NCBI GenBank assembly: GCA_050330975.1
Contig: JBHJHK010000223.1
Location: 1-6,429 of the forward strand
Source of the DNA: JBHJHK01 sp050330975
Lineage (GTDB): Bacteria; Pseudomonadota; Gammaproteobacteria; Competibacterales; Competibacteraceae
Direction: 5' to 3'
DNA: 6,429 bases
Positions 1 through 5,621 of the stretch are shown piece by piece. Both the position numbers and the translations under genes were made by a program. Within the stretch, counting starts at the first letter, position 1; the number at the start of each line of letters is the position of its first letter. The notes beneath the pieces are model-generated. The model ran no database searches and was not told the DNA's origin. It worked only from the letters and a program-made list of their open reading frames with translations.

Positions 1-194
1 CCTGTGATGCGCCCGGGGGGCTCTAGGAGGCCAGTTAGGGCGTTGCCTATGGGGGACTTCCCGGCCCCCGATTCCCCCACAACCCCCAAGATTTCCCCGG
101 GACCCAAACCCAAGCTCAGGCGGTCGATGGCCACCACGTGGCCCCGCCGACTGGGGAATTCCACCCGCAGATCACGGATATCCAAGAGATTCAT
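1..194 (-). CDS. Peptide-type ABC transporter ATP-binding subunit, DppD/OppD-like (N-terminal fragment)
   Basis: This is the ATPase that would power the importer encoded by the genes before it. Only the first 64 codons are in the window; the reading frame is still open at the left edge. The protein begins MNLLDIRDLRVEFPSRRG, the usual first strand of the family. A Walker A P-loop, GESGAGKS, follows at residues 42-49 and then IGNALTGLLEPPGRI, the helix expected after it in DppD/OppD/GsiA-type proteins. The Walker B, signature and switch regions lie outside. The ATG at 194 is preceded by AAGGTGG at good distance and lies 21 bases after the DppC-type permease stop. One oddity is a proline directly after the P-loop serine, where Thr, Val or Leu is more usual. 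It cannot be told here whether this is a single ATPase or a two-domain GsiA-like fusion. Confidence 0.9.
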   Translation of the reverse strand, partial: MNLLDIRDLRVEFPSRRGHVVAIDRLSLGLGPGEILGVVGESGAGKSPIGNALTGLLEPPGRIT

Positions 195-215
195 GGGCCC
201 GCCACCTTGGGCGCC

Positions 216-1187
216 TCACTTGAGTTTGGGGTTGAGGGCATCTCGGAGCCAGTCTCCCAGGAGGTTGATGGCCAGGACCAGCACCACCAGGGCGATGCCG
301 GGGAACACGGTGATCCACCACTCCCCGGAGAACAAAAAGTCGTTGCCCACCCGAATGAGGGTGCCCAGGGATGGGCTGGTGGGGGGCACCCCGACCCCCA
401 AGAACGACAGGGTCGCCTCGGTGATGATGGCCACCGCCAGATGGATGGTGGCGATAACCAAAACCGGGCCCAGGACGTTGGGCAACACGTGGCGCCACAA
501 CACAAGGGTCGGACCCATACCCATGACCCGGGCCGCCTGGACGTATTCCTTGTGTTTTTCCACCATGGTGGAGCCCCGCACGGTGCGGGCGTATTGTACC
601 CACCCCGAGATACCGATGGCGAAGACCAACACATACAGGGCCATATCCTCGTGGAGCTGGCGGGGCAACAGACCCCGGGCTACCCCGTCCACCAGCAAGG
701 CGATGAGGATGGCGGGAAACGACAGCTGGACATCGGCGATGCGCATGATCACCGCATCCAGCCGCCCACCCCCATACCCGCTAATGAGCCCCAACCCCAC
801 CCCGAGGATCAAGGCGAATAACACAGAGGCAAAGCCCACCAGCAACGAGATCCTGGCGCCGTACAAAATGGTGGAGAGGATATCCCGACCCTGGTCGTCG
901 GTGCCGAGCCAATAGCGAGGATCGCCGCCGGCAACCCAAGCGGGGGGGAGACTGGCGTCGAGGATATTGAGGGTGGCCAGATCAAAGGGGTCATAGGGGG
1001 CCACCAGGGGGGCGAAGATCGCCGCTGACACCAGCACCACGGTCACCAAGGCCGCCACCACGGCCCCGGGGGAACGGCGAAAGCTATACCACAAATCGCT
1101 GTCCACAGCCCGGCGCCAAACGCCCTTGGGGGCGGCATCGAGGAGGGGTTCGCCCCCTGGGGACTGGGGCTCGGGGGTGAGGGCCAA
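216..1187 (-). CDS. Peptide-type ABC transporter permease, DppC/OppC family
   Basis: Inner-membrane permease, the second half of the heterodimeric channel of a dipeptide/oligopeptide-type importer; 323 residues, a normal length. An N-terminal cytoplasmic tail of about 40 residues (the OppC_N region) leads to a first membrane helix near 43-65. Next is the family motif LGTDDQGRD at 94-102, then five further hydrophobic segments near 113-138, 155-170, 182-197, 238-258 and 290-312. The EAA loop that docks on the ATPase is clear at about 212-236 (EYVQAARVMGMG followed by HVLPN). The family C-terminal pattern (LSFLGVGVPP, then NLLGDWLRDALNPKLK) is intact. The start taken is TTG at 1187, two bases after the upstream permease's stop. 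No better in-frame ATG exists nearby; a GTG at codon 28 is possible but would remove most of the N-terminal tail. The tight spacing suggests translational coupling. Substrate specificity cannot be read from the permease. Confidence 0.95.
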   Translation of the reverse strand: MALTPEPQSPGGEPLLDAAPKGVWRRAVDSDLWYSFRRSPGAVVAALVTVVLVSAAIFAPLVAPYDPFDLATLNILDASLPPAWVAGGDPRYWLGTDDQGRDILSTILYGARISLLVGFASVLFALILGVGLGLISGYGGGRLDAVIMRIADVQLSFPAILIALLVDGVARGLLPRQLHEDMALYVLVFAIGISGWVQYARTVRGSTMVEKHKEYVQAARVMGMGPTLVLWRHVLPNVLGPVLVIATIHLAVAIITEATLSFLGVGVPPTSPSLGTLIRVGNDFLFSGEWWITVFPGIALVVLVLAINLLGDWLRDALNPKLK

Positions 1188-1189
1188 CC

Positions 1190-2176
1190 CTATGACCCCT
1201 GGAGAGCCGCCCGGTCGATGCGCAACCGCGGATCGACGGCGAAGTAGAGCAAATCCACTACCAAGTTAATGATCACAAAGAACAAGGCGATGAGCACCAA
1301 ATAGGCGGCCATGATGGGAATATCCACCACCCCCACGGCTTGGATGAACAACAACCCCATCCCTGGCCACTGGAACACACTCTCGGTAATGATGGCAAAG
1401 GCGATGATGGAGCCCAGTTGGAGACCGGTGATGGTGATCACCGGCACCAGGGTATTTTTCAAGGCGATGGTGAAGTGGATATAGCCTTCACTGAGGCCCC
1501 GGGCCCGGGCGAACTTGACGAAGTCGGTGCGCAGCACCTCCAGCATCTCGGCCCTGACTAAGCGCATGATCAGAGTCATCTGAAACAACGCCAAGGTGAT
1601 GGCCGGCATGATCAAGGCCAAAAGCCCCGAGGGGGTCAAAAATCCCGTGGACCACCAACCCAAGTCCACCACTTCGCCGCGGCCAAAGGTGGGCAACCAG
1701 CGGAGCTGAACCCCAAACACCAGGATGAGCAAGATGCCGATCAAGAAGGTGGGCAGGGAAATGCCCACCAATGACAACGTCATAAAGCTCCGAGACAGCC
1801 AGCTGCGGCGGCGGATGGCGGCGTAGATGCCCATGGGAATGCCGACTAGCAACGCCAGGAGGGCCGACACCAAGGCCAACTCCAAGGTGGCGGGGAGGCG
1901 TTCGGCCACCAGGTCCGCCACCGGGCGACGATGCTGGTAGGAAAAACCGAAGTCCCCCTGGAGGGCGTTGACCACAAAGCGACCAAACTGGATCACAGGA
2001 CTGTCGTTGAGGCCCAAGCGCTCCCGCAGCGCCGCCCGCTCCGCCAAAGAGGTGTCCTGGCCCACCATGTTGTTGATGGGATCGCCCACGTAGCGAAACA
2101 GGGCAAAGGCGATCAGCGCCACGACCAGCATCACCACGATGGACTGGCCTAGGCGCTGGGCGATAAAGCCGATCAC
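1190..2176 (-). CDS. Peptide-type ABC transporter permease, DppB/OppB/GsiC family
   Basis: Inner-membrane permease, the first channel subunit of the same importer; 328 residues, typical for the family. It opens with the short amphipathic stretch MIGFIAQRLGQSI and a first membrane helix near 12-30. A periplasmic stretch follows with the family motif GDFGFSY at 74-80. The other hydrophobic segments lie near 97-121, 132-159, 185-206, 242-263 and 288-313. The EAA loop is at about 213-246 (FVKFARARGLSEGYI, then KNTLVPVI). After it come the conserved ESVFQWPGMG at 265-274 and the family ending DPRLR at 315-319. The start is a GTG at 2176, 29 bases after the solute-binding protein stop. The only Shine-Dalgarno-like bases, GAAG, lie 5 bases upstream inside a small hairpin. 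Intact, with no sign of decay. Confidence 0.95.
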   Translation of the reverse strand: MIGFIAQRLGQSIVVMLVVALIAFALFRYVGDPINNMVGQDTSLAERAALRERLGLNDSPVIQFGRFVVNALQGDFGFSYQHRRPVADLVAERLPATLELALVSALLALLVGIPMGIYAAIRRRSWLSRSFMTLSLVGISLPTFLIGILLILVFGVQLRWLPTFGRGEVVDLGWWSTGFLTPSGLLALIMPAITLALFQMTLIMRLVRAEMLEVLRTDFVKFARARGLSEGYIHFTIALKNTLVPVITITGLQLGSIIAFAIITESVFQWPGMGLLFIQAVGVVDIPIMAAYLVLIALFFVIINLVVDLLYFAVDPRLRIDRAALQGS

Positions 2177-2181
2177 AGCAG

Positions 2182-2197
2182 CTTCAAGGGATTGAAG
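2182..2197 (-). promoter_or_regulatory. Small intergenic hairpin over the weak RBS of the DppB-type permease
   Basis: The 29-base gap between the solute-binding protein and the first permease contains CTTCAATCCCTTGAAG (minus strand), a perfect 6-bp stem with a 4-base loop. Its 3' arm, TTGAAG, contains the only Shine-Dalgarno-like bases before the GTG start, so the stem could lower permease translation or mark an RNA-processing boundary. Operons of this type often make far more binding protein than permease. The stem is short and may be chance. Confidence 0.35.
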
Positions 2198-2205
2198 GGG
2201 CTAGC

Positions 2206-3816
2206 TCAACTGCCCCCACCCATCACCACGTAGCGGAGGTGGAATTGATTGTCGGGACGCTGGAGCACCGTCACCCGCTCCGATACCCCCCAGGACAGGG
2301 GCTGCTGGTGAAGGGGGATGTGACCCACCTCGTCTTGGTGGATTTTAAAGGCCTCGTCGATCATGGCCTGGCGGCGGGCGGGGTCGGGCTCCGACTGGAC
2401 GGCGGCGGCCAGTTCGTTGATCCGAGGGTTGCAGTAGCCCCCCAGGTTAAAGGCGCCGATGTCGTCCTCCAGGCCCCGACAGGCCATGAGGGAGGCGATG
2501 ACATTGTGGCTGTCAAAGGTGGACGGCGTCCAACCCAAGAGGTAGAAGCTGGTGTCATAGCCGTTTTGGGCCAACACCTTGGCGAAGTATTTGGATTTGG
2601 TGTGGGCCAGGAGATGCACCCCCACGCCGATGCGGGCCAACATGGCGGCCACCGCTTGGCAGATCCGCTCGTCGTTGACATAGCGGTCGTTGGGGCAGTC
2701 CATGGTGACCTCAAAGCCGTCCCCGTAGCCTGCCTCGGCCATGAGCGCCTTGGCCTTGTCCAGGTCGTAGGCGGGCCTGGCGGCGTTGAGATCGGGGTTA
2801 AAGCCGTTGATCTGGGGGGCCACCATCAACCCCGACGGGGTGGCGGCGCCCCGCATGACCTTGGCCTTGATGGCTTCGATGTCGATGGCGTGGATAAAGG
2901 CCTGGCGGACCCGCAAATCCTTGAAGGGGTTTTGGCCCTGAATATCGGAGGTGGTGAGCTCGTCGCGGATTTGGTCAAAGCCCAAGAAAATGGTCCGGGC
3001 CTCTGGGCCGGTGAGGGGCACCACCCCCGTGGCCTGCTCCAAGCGCTGCCAATCCTGGACCGGGATGGGGTAGGCCAGATCCACGTTGCCGGCGATCAAT
3101 GCCGCCACTCGGGTGGCGTCTTGGCCGATGGGGGTGAAGATGGCTTCGGTGACGTCGGTGGGGATCTCCCCCCAGTAGTTGGGGTTGCGCACCAACACCG
3201 TCTGCACCCCCGAGGTGCGCTCCTGGAGCATAAAGGGGCCCGTGCCGTTGGCGTTTAGATTGGCGAAGTTGCCCTCGTCGCCCCCCTTGACGTTGGTGGC
3301 GGTCGCTGCGCCATTCTCCTCGGACCACTCCCGGTCCATGATGTAGAAGATCTCGAATTGCAACGGCAAGATGGGGTTGGGGCTGGGGGTGACGATGTCG
3401 ACGGTGTAGTCGTCGACGATTTTCACCTCTTCAATGAGGGCGGCGATGACCTTCATATCCGAGCCCTCGGAGTTGAGTCGCTCGGCGGAAAAGGCCACAT
3501 CGTCGGCGGTGAAGGGGTTGCCGTTGTGGAACGCAACACCGCGGCGCAAGTGAAAGCGCCACACGGTGGGCTCGACATTTTCGAACCGCTCCGCCAGGGC
3601 ACCCACCAGCTCCATCTGCTCGTCCCGGCGCACCAGGCCTTCGTAGATATTGGCCTGGAACCCCAGGGTCATGGTCTCGAATAGCCCGTGGGGGTCCATG
3701 GTCTGGACGTCCCCCTGGAAGGCCCAGCGGAAGGTGTTGCCCGTGGCGCTGGCATTGACCAGTAGCGCCGCAAGGAGCAGCGCGGCGGTTTTGACAATGG
3801 GTTGCGGGGAGATCAT
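2206..3816 (-). CDS. Periplasmic solute-binding protein of a peptide-type ABC transporter (SBP_bac_5 family)
   Basis: Captures the ligand in the periplasm and delivers it to the two permeases. The protein has 536 residues, normal for family 5 binding proteins of the DppA/OppA type. Residues 1-25 (MISPQPIVKTAALLLAALLV then NASA) form a Sec signal peptide with probable cleavage after ASA near 24. There is no lipobox cysteine, so the mature protein should be soluble. Family marks in order are an NIYEGLVRRDE stretch at 56-66, WRFHLRRGVAFHNGNPFTADDV at 86-107, GTGPFML at 191-197, VRNPNYW at 209-215 and LRVRQAFIHAIDIEAI at 301-316. Two cysteine pairs (374/386 and 446/462) may form periplasmic disulfides. 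The ATG at 3816 is chosen because it starts the signal peptide and has AGGA about 8 bases upstream. The frame stays open to 4251, but that extension overlaps the amidohydrolase and is not protein-like. The ligand is unknown: peptide is the family default, but nickel, haem, glutathione and opine binders share the fold. Confidence 0.95.
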   Translation of the reverse strand: MISPQPIVKTAALLLAALLVNASATGNTFRWAFQGDVQTMDPHGLFETMTLGFQANIYEGLVRRDEQMELVGALAERFENVEPTVWRFHLRRGVAFHNGNPFTADDVAFSAERLNSEGSDMKVIAALIEEVKIVDDYTVDIVTPSPNPILPLQFEIFYIMDREWSEENGAATATNVKGGDEGNFANLNANGTGPFMLQERTSGVQTVLVRNPNYWGEIPTDVTEAIFTPIGQDATRVAALIAGNVDLAYPIPVQDWQRLEQATGVVPLTGPEARTIFLGFDQIRDELTTSDIQGQNPFKDLRVRQAFIHAIDIEAIKAKVMRGAATPSGLMVAPQINGFNPDLNAARPAYDLDKAKALMAEAGYGDGFEVTMDCPNDRYVNDERICQAVAAMLARIGVGVHLLAHTKSKYFAKVLAQNGYDTSFYLLGWTPSTFDSHNVIASLMACRGLEDDIGAFNLGGYCNPRINELAAAVQSEPDPARRQAMIDEAFKIHQDEVGHIPLHQQPLSWGVSERVTVLQRPDNQFHLRYVVMGGGS

Positions 3817-3911
3817 CGGCGAATTCCTGAAGTGGAAGTTGGCTCTATGGCCTACACTTAAGTACAGAGTCGTCGGGATATCAACCCAACGTCCCTCGGG
3901 TTTAGCTTGGT
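3817..3911 (-). other. 95-base spacer between amidohydrolase and solute-binding protein genes
   Basis: This is the largest gap within the presumed operon. It carries the AGGA Shine-Dalgarno of the solute-binding protein. It also has a weak inverted repeat, AACCC/GGGTT (3883-3887 and 3898-3902), with no T-run after it on the transcribed strand. A TTGATA (3884-3879) sits 17 bases before TTAAGT (3861-3856), but the latter matches only three of six -10 consensus bases. An internal promoter is possible but not supported well enough to call. Confidence 0.4.
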
Positions 3912-5081
3912 CTAGGCCGCCAAGGGCAAGGCGGTTTCCACCAGCCGCGCCCAGTAGGAACAGCCCGTGGGGATGATGGCGTCGTTGAAGTCGAAGCGGG
4001 GGTGGTGGAGACCCGCGGTATCCCCTTGACCGATGAAGATAAACGCCCCCGGACGGGCCTCGAGCATAAAAGAAAAGTCCTCGCCCCCCATCACCGGCGG
4101 GGCGGCGGCGTCCACATGGGATTCCCCGACCACTTGTCCGGCCACTTGGGCGGCAAAGGCGGTCTCGCGCAGGTGGTTGACGGTGACGGGGTACAGCCTT
4201 TGGTAATCGAGGCTCACCGTCGCCCCAAAGGCTTGGCCCACGGCGGCGCAAATGGCTTCCATGCGACCTTGGGCTAGGTCTCGGGTGGCGGGGGTCAGGG
4301 TGCGCACCGTCCCCCCCAAGGTGGCGGTCTGGGGAATCACATTGTTGGTATCCCCCAGGTGGATCTGGGTGGTGGAGATCACCAGGCTCTCCAGGGGATC
4401 GACGTTGCGGGCGACGATGGTTTGGAAGCCTTGGACCAGCTGTACCGCGACGGTGGCGGGATCGATACAGTCGTGGGGCCTAGCGGCGTGGCCGCCGCGG
4501 CCCTCGACTTTGATCTCGAAGAAATCCGTCGCCGCCATGATACCCCCGGGGCGCAGGGCAAACTGTCCCACGGGTAACCCCGGCATGTTGTGCATGCCGT
4601 AGACCTGTTGGATGGCAAAGCGGTCCATGAGGCCGTCATCCAACATGGCCTTGGCGCCGGCCCCCCCCTCTTCGGCGGGTTGGAAGATCACCACCGCCGT
4701 GCCGGCGAAGCGGCGGGTGGCGGCCAGGTATTTGGCGGCCCCCAACAACATGGCGGTGTGGCCGTCGTGGCCACAGGCGTGCATCACCCCGGCCACGGTG
4801 GATTTGTAGGGCCGTTCATCGAGCTCTTGGATGGGTAAGGCGTCCATGTCGGCCCGCAAACCGACCACCCCCGGAGCGGCTTGCCGCCCGCGGATGACCC
4901 CGACCACTCCGGTTTTGCCCAAGCCCGTGATGACTTCGTCGACCTCAAAGGCCTCGAGCTTTTGGGCGACGGCGGCGGCGGTGCGGTGGACGTCGTAGCC
5001 GAGCTCTGGGTGGGCGTGGAAATCGCGGCGCCAGGTGGTGATTTCATCGTGCCAGTCGACAAAGGGGGTGAGGGGGGTCAT
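3912..5081 (-). CDS. M20-family metallo-amidohydrolase / amidase (HipO, N-acyl-L-amino acid amidohydrolase-like)
   Basis: A binuclear-metal hydrolase that cleaves an amide bond, releasing an amino acid from an N-acyl or related conjugate; no signal peptide, so cytoplasmic. It has 389 residues, the usual length for the M20D/HipO group. The opening WRRDFHAHPELGYD (17-30) is the family N-terminal mark. RADMDALPI (76-84) and HACGHDGH (101-108) hold the metal-site region, with Cys103 and His105 as probable ligands. FQPAEEGG (133-140) gives the catalytic Glu137 and ligand Glu138. His164 (GMHNMPG) and a His at 359-360 (LHHPRFDFND) complete the site. The dimerisation (lid) domain spans about 182-295, with GRGGHAARPHDCIDP at 194-208. 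The MGGEDFSFML mark is at 331-340. All expected ligands are present, so the enzyme should be active. The ATG at 5081 has GAAGGCG about 6 bases upstream. It lies 95 bases before the solute-binding protein, on the same strand, so it probably acts on the imported compound. The substrate could be an acylated amino acid, a hippurate-like conjugate or a dipeptide. Confidence 0.93.
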   Translation of the reverse strand: MTPLTPFVDWHDEITTWRRDFHAHPELGYDVHRTAAAVAQKLEAFEVDEVITGLGKTGVVGVIRGRQAAPGVVGLRADMDALPIQELDERPYKSTVAGVMHACGHDGHTAMLLGAAKYLAATRRFAGTAVVIFQPAEEGGAGAKAMLDDGLMDRFAIQQVYGMHNMPGLPVGQFALRPGGIMAATDFFEIKVEGRGGHAARPHDCIDPATVAVQLVQGFQTIVARNVDPLESLVISTTQIHLGDTNNVIPQTATLGGTVRTLTPATRDLAQGRMEAICAAVGQAFGATVSLDYQRLYPVTVNHLRETAFAAQVAGQVVGESHVDAAAPPVMGGEDFSFMLEARPGAFIFIGQGDTAGLHHPRFDFNDAIIPTGCSYWARLVETALPLAA

Positions 5082-5107
5082 GGGGTCGCCTTCAGCGCGG
5101 GGGGGAG

Positions 5108-5150
5108 GAATTGTCCTGCAAAGTATACCCGTTTGAAGCTAGCACAATTC
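5108..5150. repeat. Inverted repeat GAATTGT / ACAATTC flanking the putative -10 box
   Basis: Perfect 7-bp arms at 5108-5114 and 5144-5150 are separated by 29 bases. Relative to a start site near 5115 on the minus strand, the arms cover about -35 to -29 and +2 to +8. That is where a repressor bound at two half-sites, or a looping pair, would block the promoter. A 6-bp palindrome, GCTAGC (5138-5143), adjoins one arm. The arms are short, so chance cannot be excluded. Confidence 0.35.
5122..5127 (-). promoter_or_regulatory. Putative -10 box before the amidohydrolase operon
   Basis: TATACT on the minus strand matches five of six bases of the sigma-70 -10 consensus. It would start transcription near 5115, giving a leader of about 34 bases before the ATG at 5081. 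No good -35 hexamer is seen at 16-18 bases spacing (GAATTG at 17), so the promoter would be weak or activator-dependent. It lies between the two arms of the GAATTGT/ACAATTC inverted repeat. Confidence 0.35.
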
Positions 5151-5206
5151 GCCCTGGAAACCCCGATCTCCCCTTAGGTGTTCACCAGATATTCAGCTGC
5201 CATGGG

Positions 5207-5512
5207 CTACTTTTTTTCGTTCCAAGACTCCCGTGCCCCAGGAGCTACCCCTTTGGATTTTCCACCGACCTCTGCGCCACCCTCCCCCCAGGGGTCCGCG
5301 GGCGCCGTGCCCTGTGGCAGCCCTGGTGGACGATGGGGTTTAAATTCACCGTGGCCCCATTGCGCCTTTGTGCCCAGCAGCTCATCTAAATTCAGTAGCT
5401 CATTCCCAATCGCTTTTGCCCAACCATTGAGTTCGCCTATAAAACACCGAGAACGCCCCCGTGAAACCCGGCCAGTTTTTCTCCCTTGGCGGGGAGGCTT
5501 TCGATGGGGTGA
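5207..5512 (-). pseudogene. Possible gene remnant: 101-codon open frame with no start codon
   Basis: The frame is open from just after a TGA at 5515-5513 to a TAG at 5209-5207 and has no ATG, GTG or TTG start. Residues 25-55 read IGELNGWAKAIGNELLNLDE, then LLGTKAQWGHG, a mixed amphipathic composition that looks like genuine protein. The second half is Gly/Pro-rich and ends in RESWNEKK. I do not recognise a family. It may be a decayed gene fragment whose 5' part was lost or frameshifted, or a chance open frame in GC-rich DNA. The lower local GC content is compatible with a foreign remnant but is not proof. Confidence 0.25.
5416..5443 (+). promoter_or_regulatory. Plus-strand sigma-70-like promoter match
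   Basis: TTGCCC (5416-5421, four of six consensus bases), a 16-base spacer and TATAAA (5438-5443, five of six) form the best promoter-like pair seen in the gap. It points rightward, toward the 3' end of the oxidase gene on the opposite strand. No plus-strand gene follows, so any transcript would be antisense or non-coding. It falls in the A/T-richer dip, where chance matches are more common. Confidence 0.2.
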
Positions 5513-5594
5513 TCAGTCGCCCCCAAAGCCCTTGATAAACCCATTTTGCCCAATGCCCACCTCGGATGAGATGGCAAATAGCTTGTAGATCCAA

Positions 5595-5621
5595 GGGCGG
5601 TGTCGAATCAAATCACCGCCC
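5595..5621 (-). terminator. Stem-loop around the oxidase stop codon (possible terminator or 3' stabiliser)
   Basis: The minus strand carries GGGCGGTG (5621-5614), an 11-base loop and CACCGCCC (5602-5595), a perfect 8-bp GC-rich stem. The stop codon TGA (5610-5608) lies in the loop. No U-run follows, so it is not a textbook intrinsic terminator. It could assist termination, or protect or process the oxidase mRNA end. Its position immediately before the non-coding gap supports an mRNA-end role. Confidence 0.35.

Larger units (their letters stand above)
5082..5607. other. 526-base gap without a confident gene
   Basis: This lies between the oxidase stop and the amidohydrolase start. Its right end holds the outer part of the oxidase-stop stem-loop and its left end the putative amidohydrolase promoter. 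The middle is less GC-rich than the genes: 61 of 120 bases in 5341-5460 are G or C. It contains a start-less open frame on the minus strand (5512-5207), a plus-strand promoter-like pair (5416-5443) and a short imperfect hairpin (5506-5523). The longest ATG-type frames (64 residues at 5594-5400 minus; 136 residues at 5178-5588 plus) show no recognisable domain, and the plus frame is rich in Pro and Ser like a shadow. The stretch is most simply read as intergenic DNA that may contain the remains of a gene. Confidence 0.6.

Noticed and set aside
4..915. Long plus-strand open frame of 303 residues opposite the permease and ATPase genes.
   Set aside because: Composition is that of an antisense shadow in GC-rich DNA, rich in Pro, Arg, Ser and Thr with no domain, while the opposite strand carries clear transporter genes.
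2239..3258. Plus-strand open frame of 339 residues opposite the solute-binding protein.
   Set aside because: Gly/Val/His-rich shadow of a well-conserved minus-strand gene; no recognisable motif.
3856..3884. Possible internal promoter TTGATA-17-TTAAGT before the solute-binding protein.
   Set aside because: The -10 element matches only three of six consensus bases; not strong enough to call.
3817..4251. N-terminal extension of the solute-binding protein frame to 4251, giving 681 residues.
   Set aside because: The extension overlaps the amidohydrolase, has no family similarity, and would bury a clear signal peptide; the ATG at 3816 has its own Shine-Dalgarno.
5474..5497. CTCCC/GGGAG hairpin next to a T-run, considered as a terminator.
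   Set aside because: The T-run lies 5' of the stem on the plus strand and becomes an A-run 3' of it on the minus strand, so it does not fit a terminator in either direction.
5506..5523. Imperfect hairpin GGGGTGATCAGTCGCCCC.
   Set aside because: Short stem needing a G-T pair, with only a 4-base loop; within chance for GC-rich DNA and with no link to a gene end.
5178..5588. Plus-strand frame of 136 residues in the gap.
   Set aside because: Low-complexity Pro/Ser composition with no domain and no convincing ribosome site; more likely non-coding than a gene.
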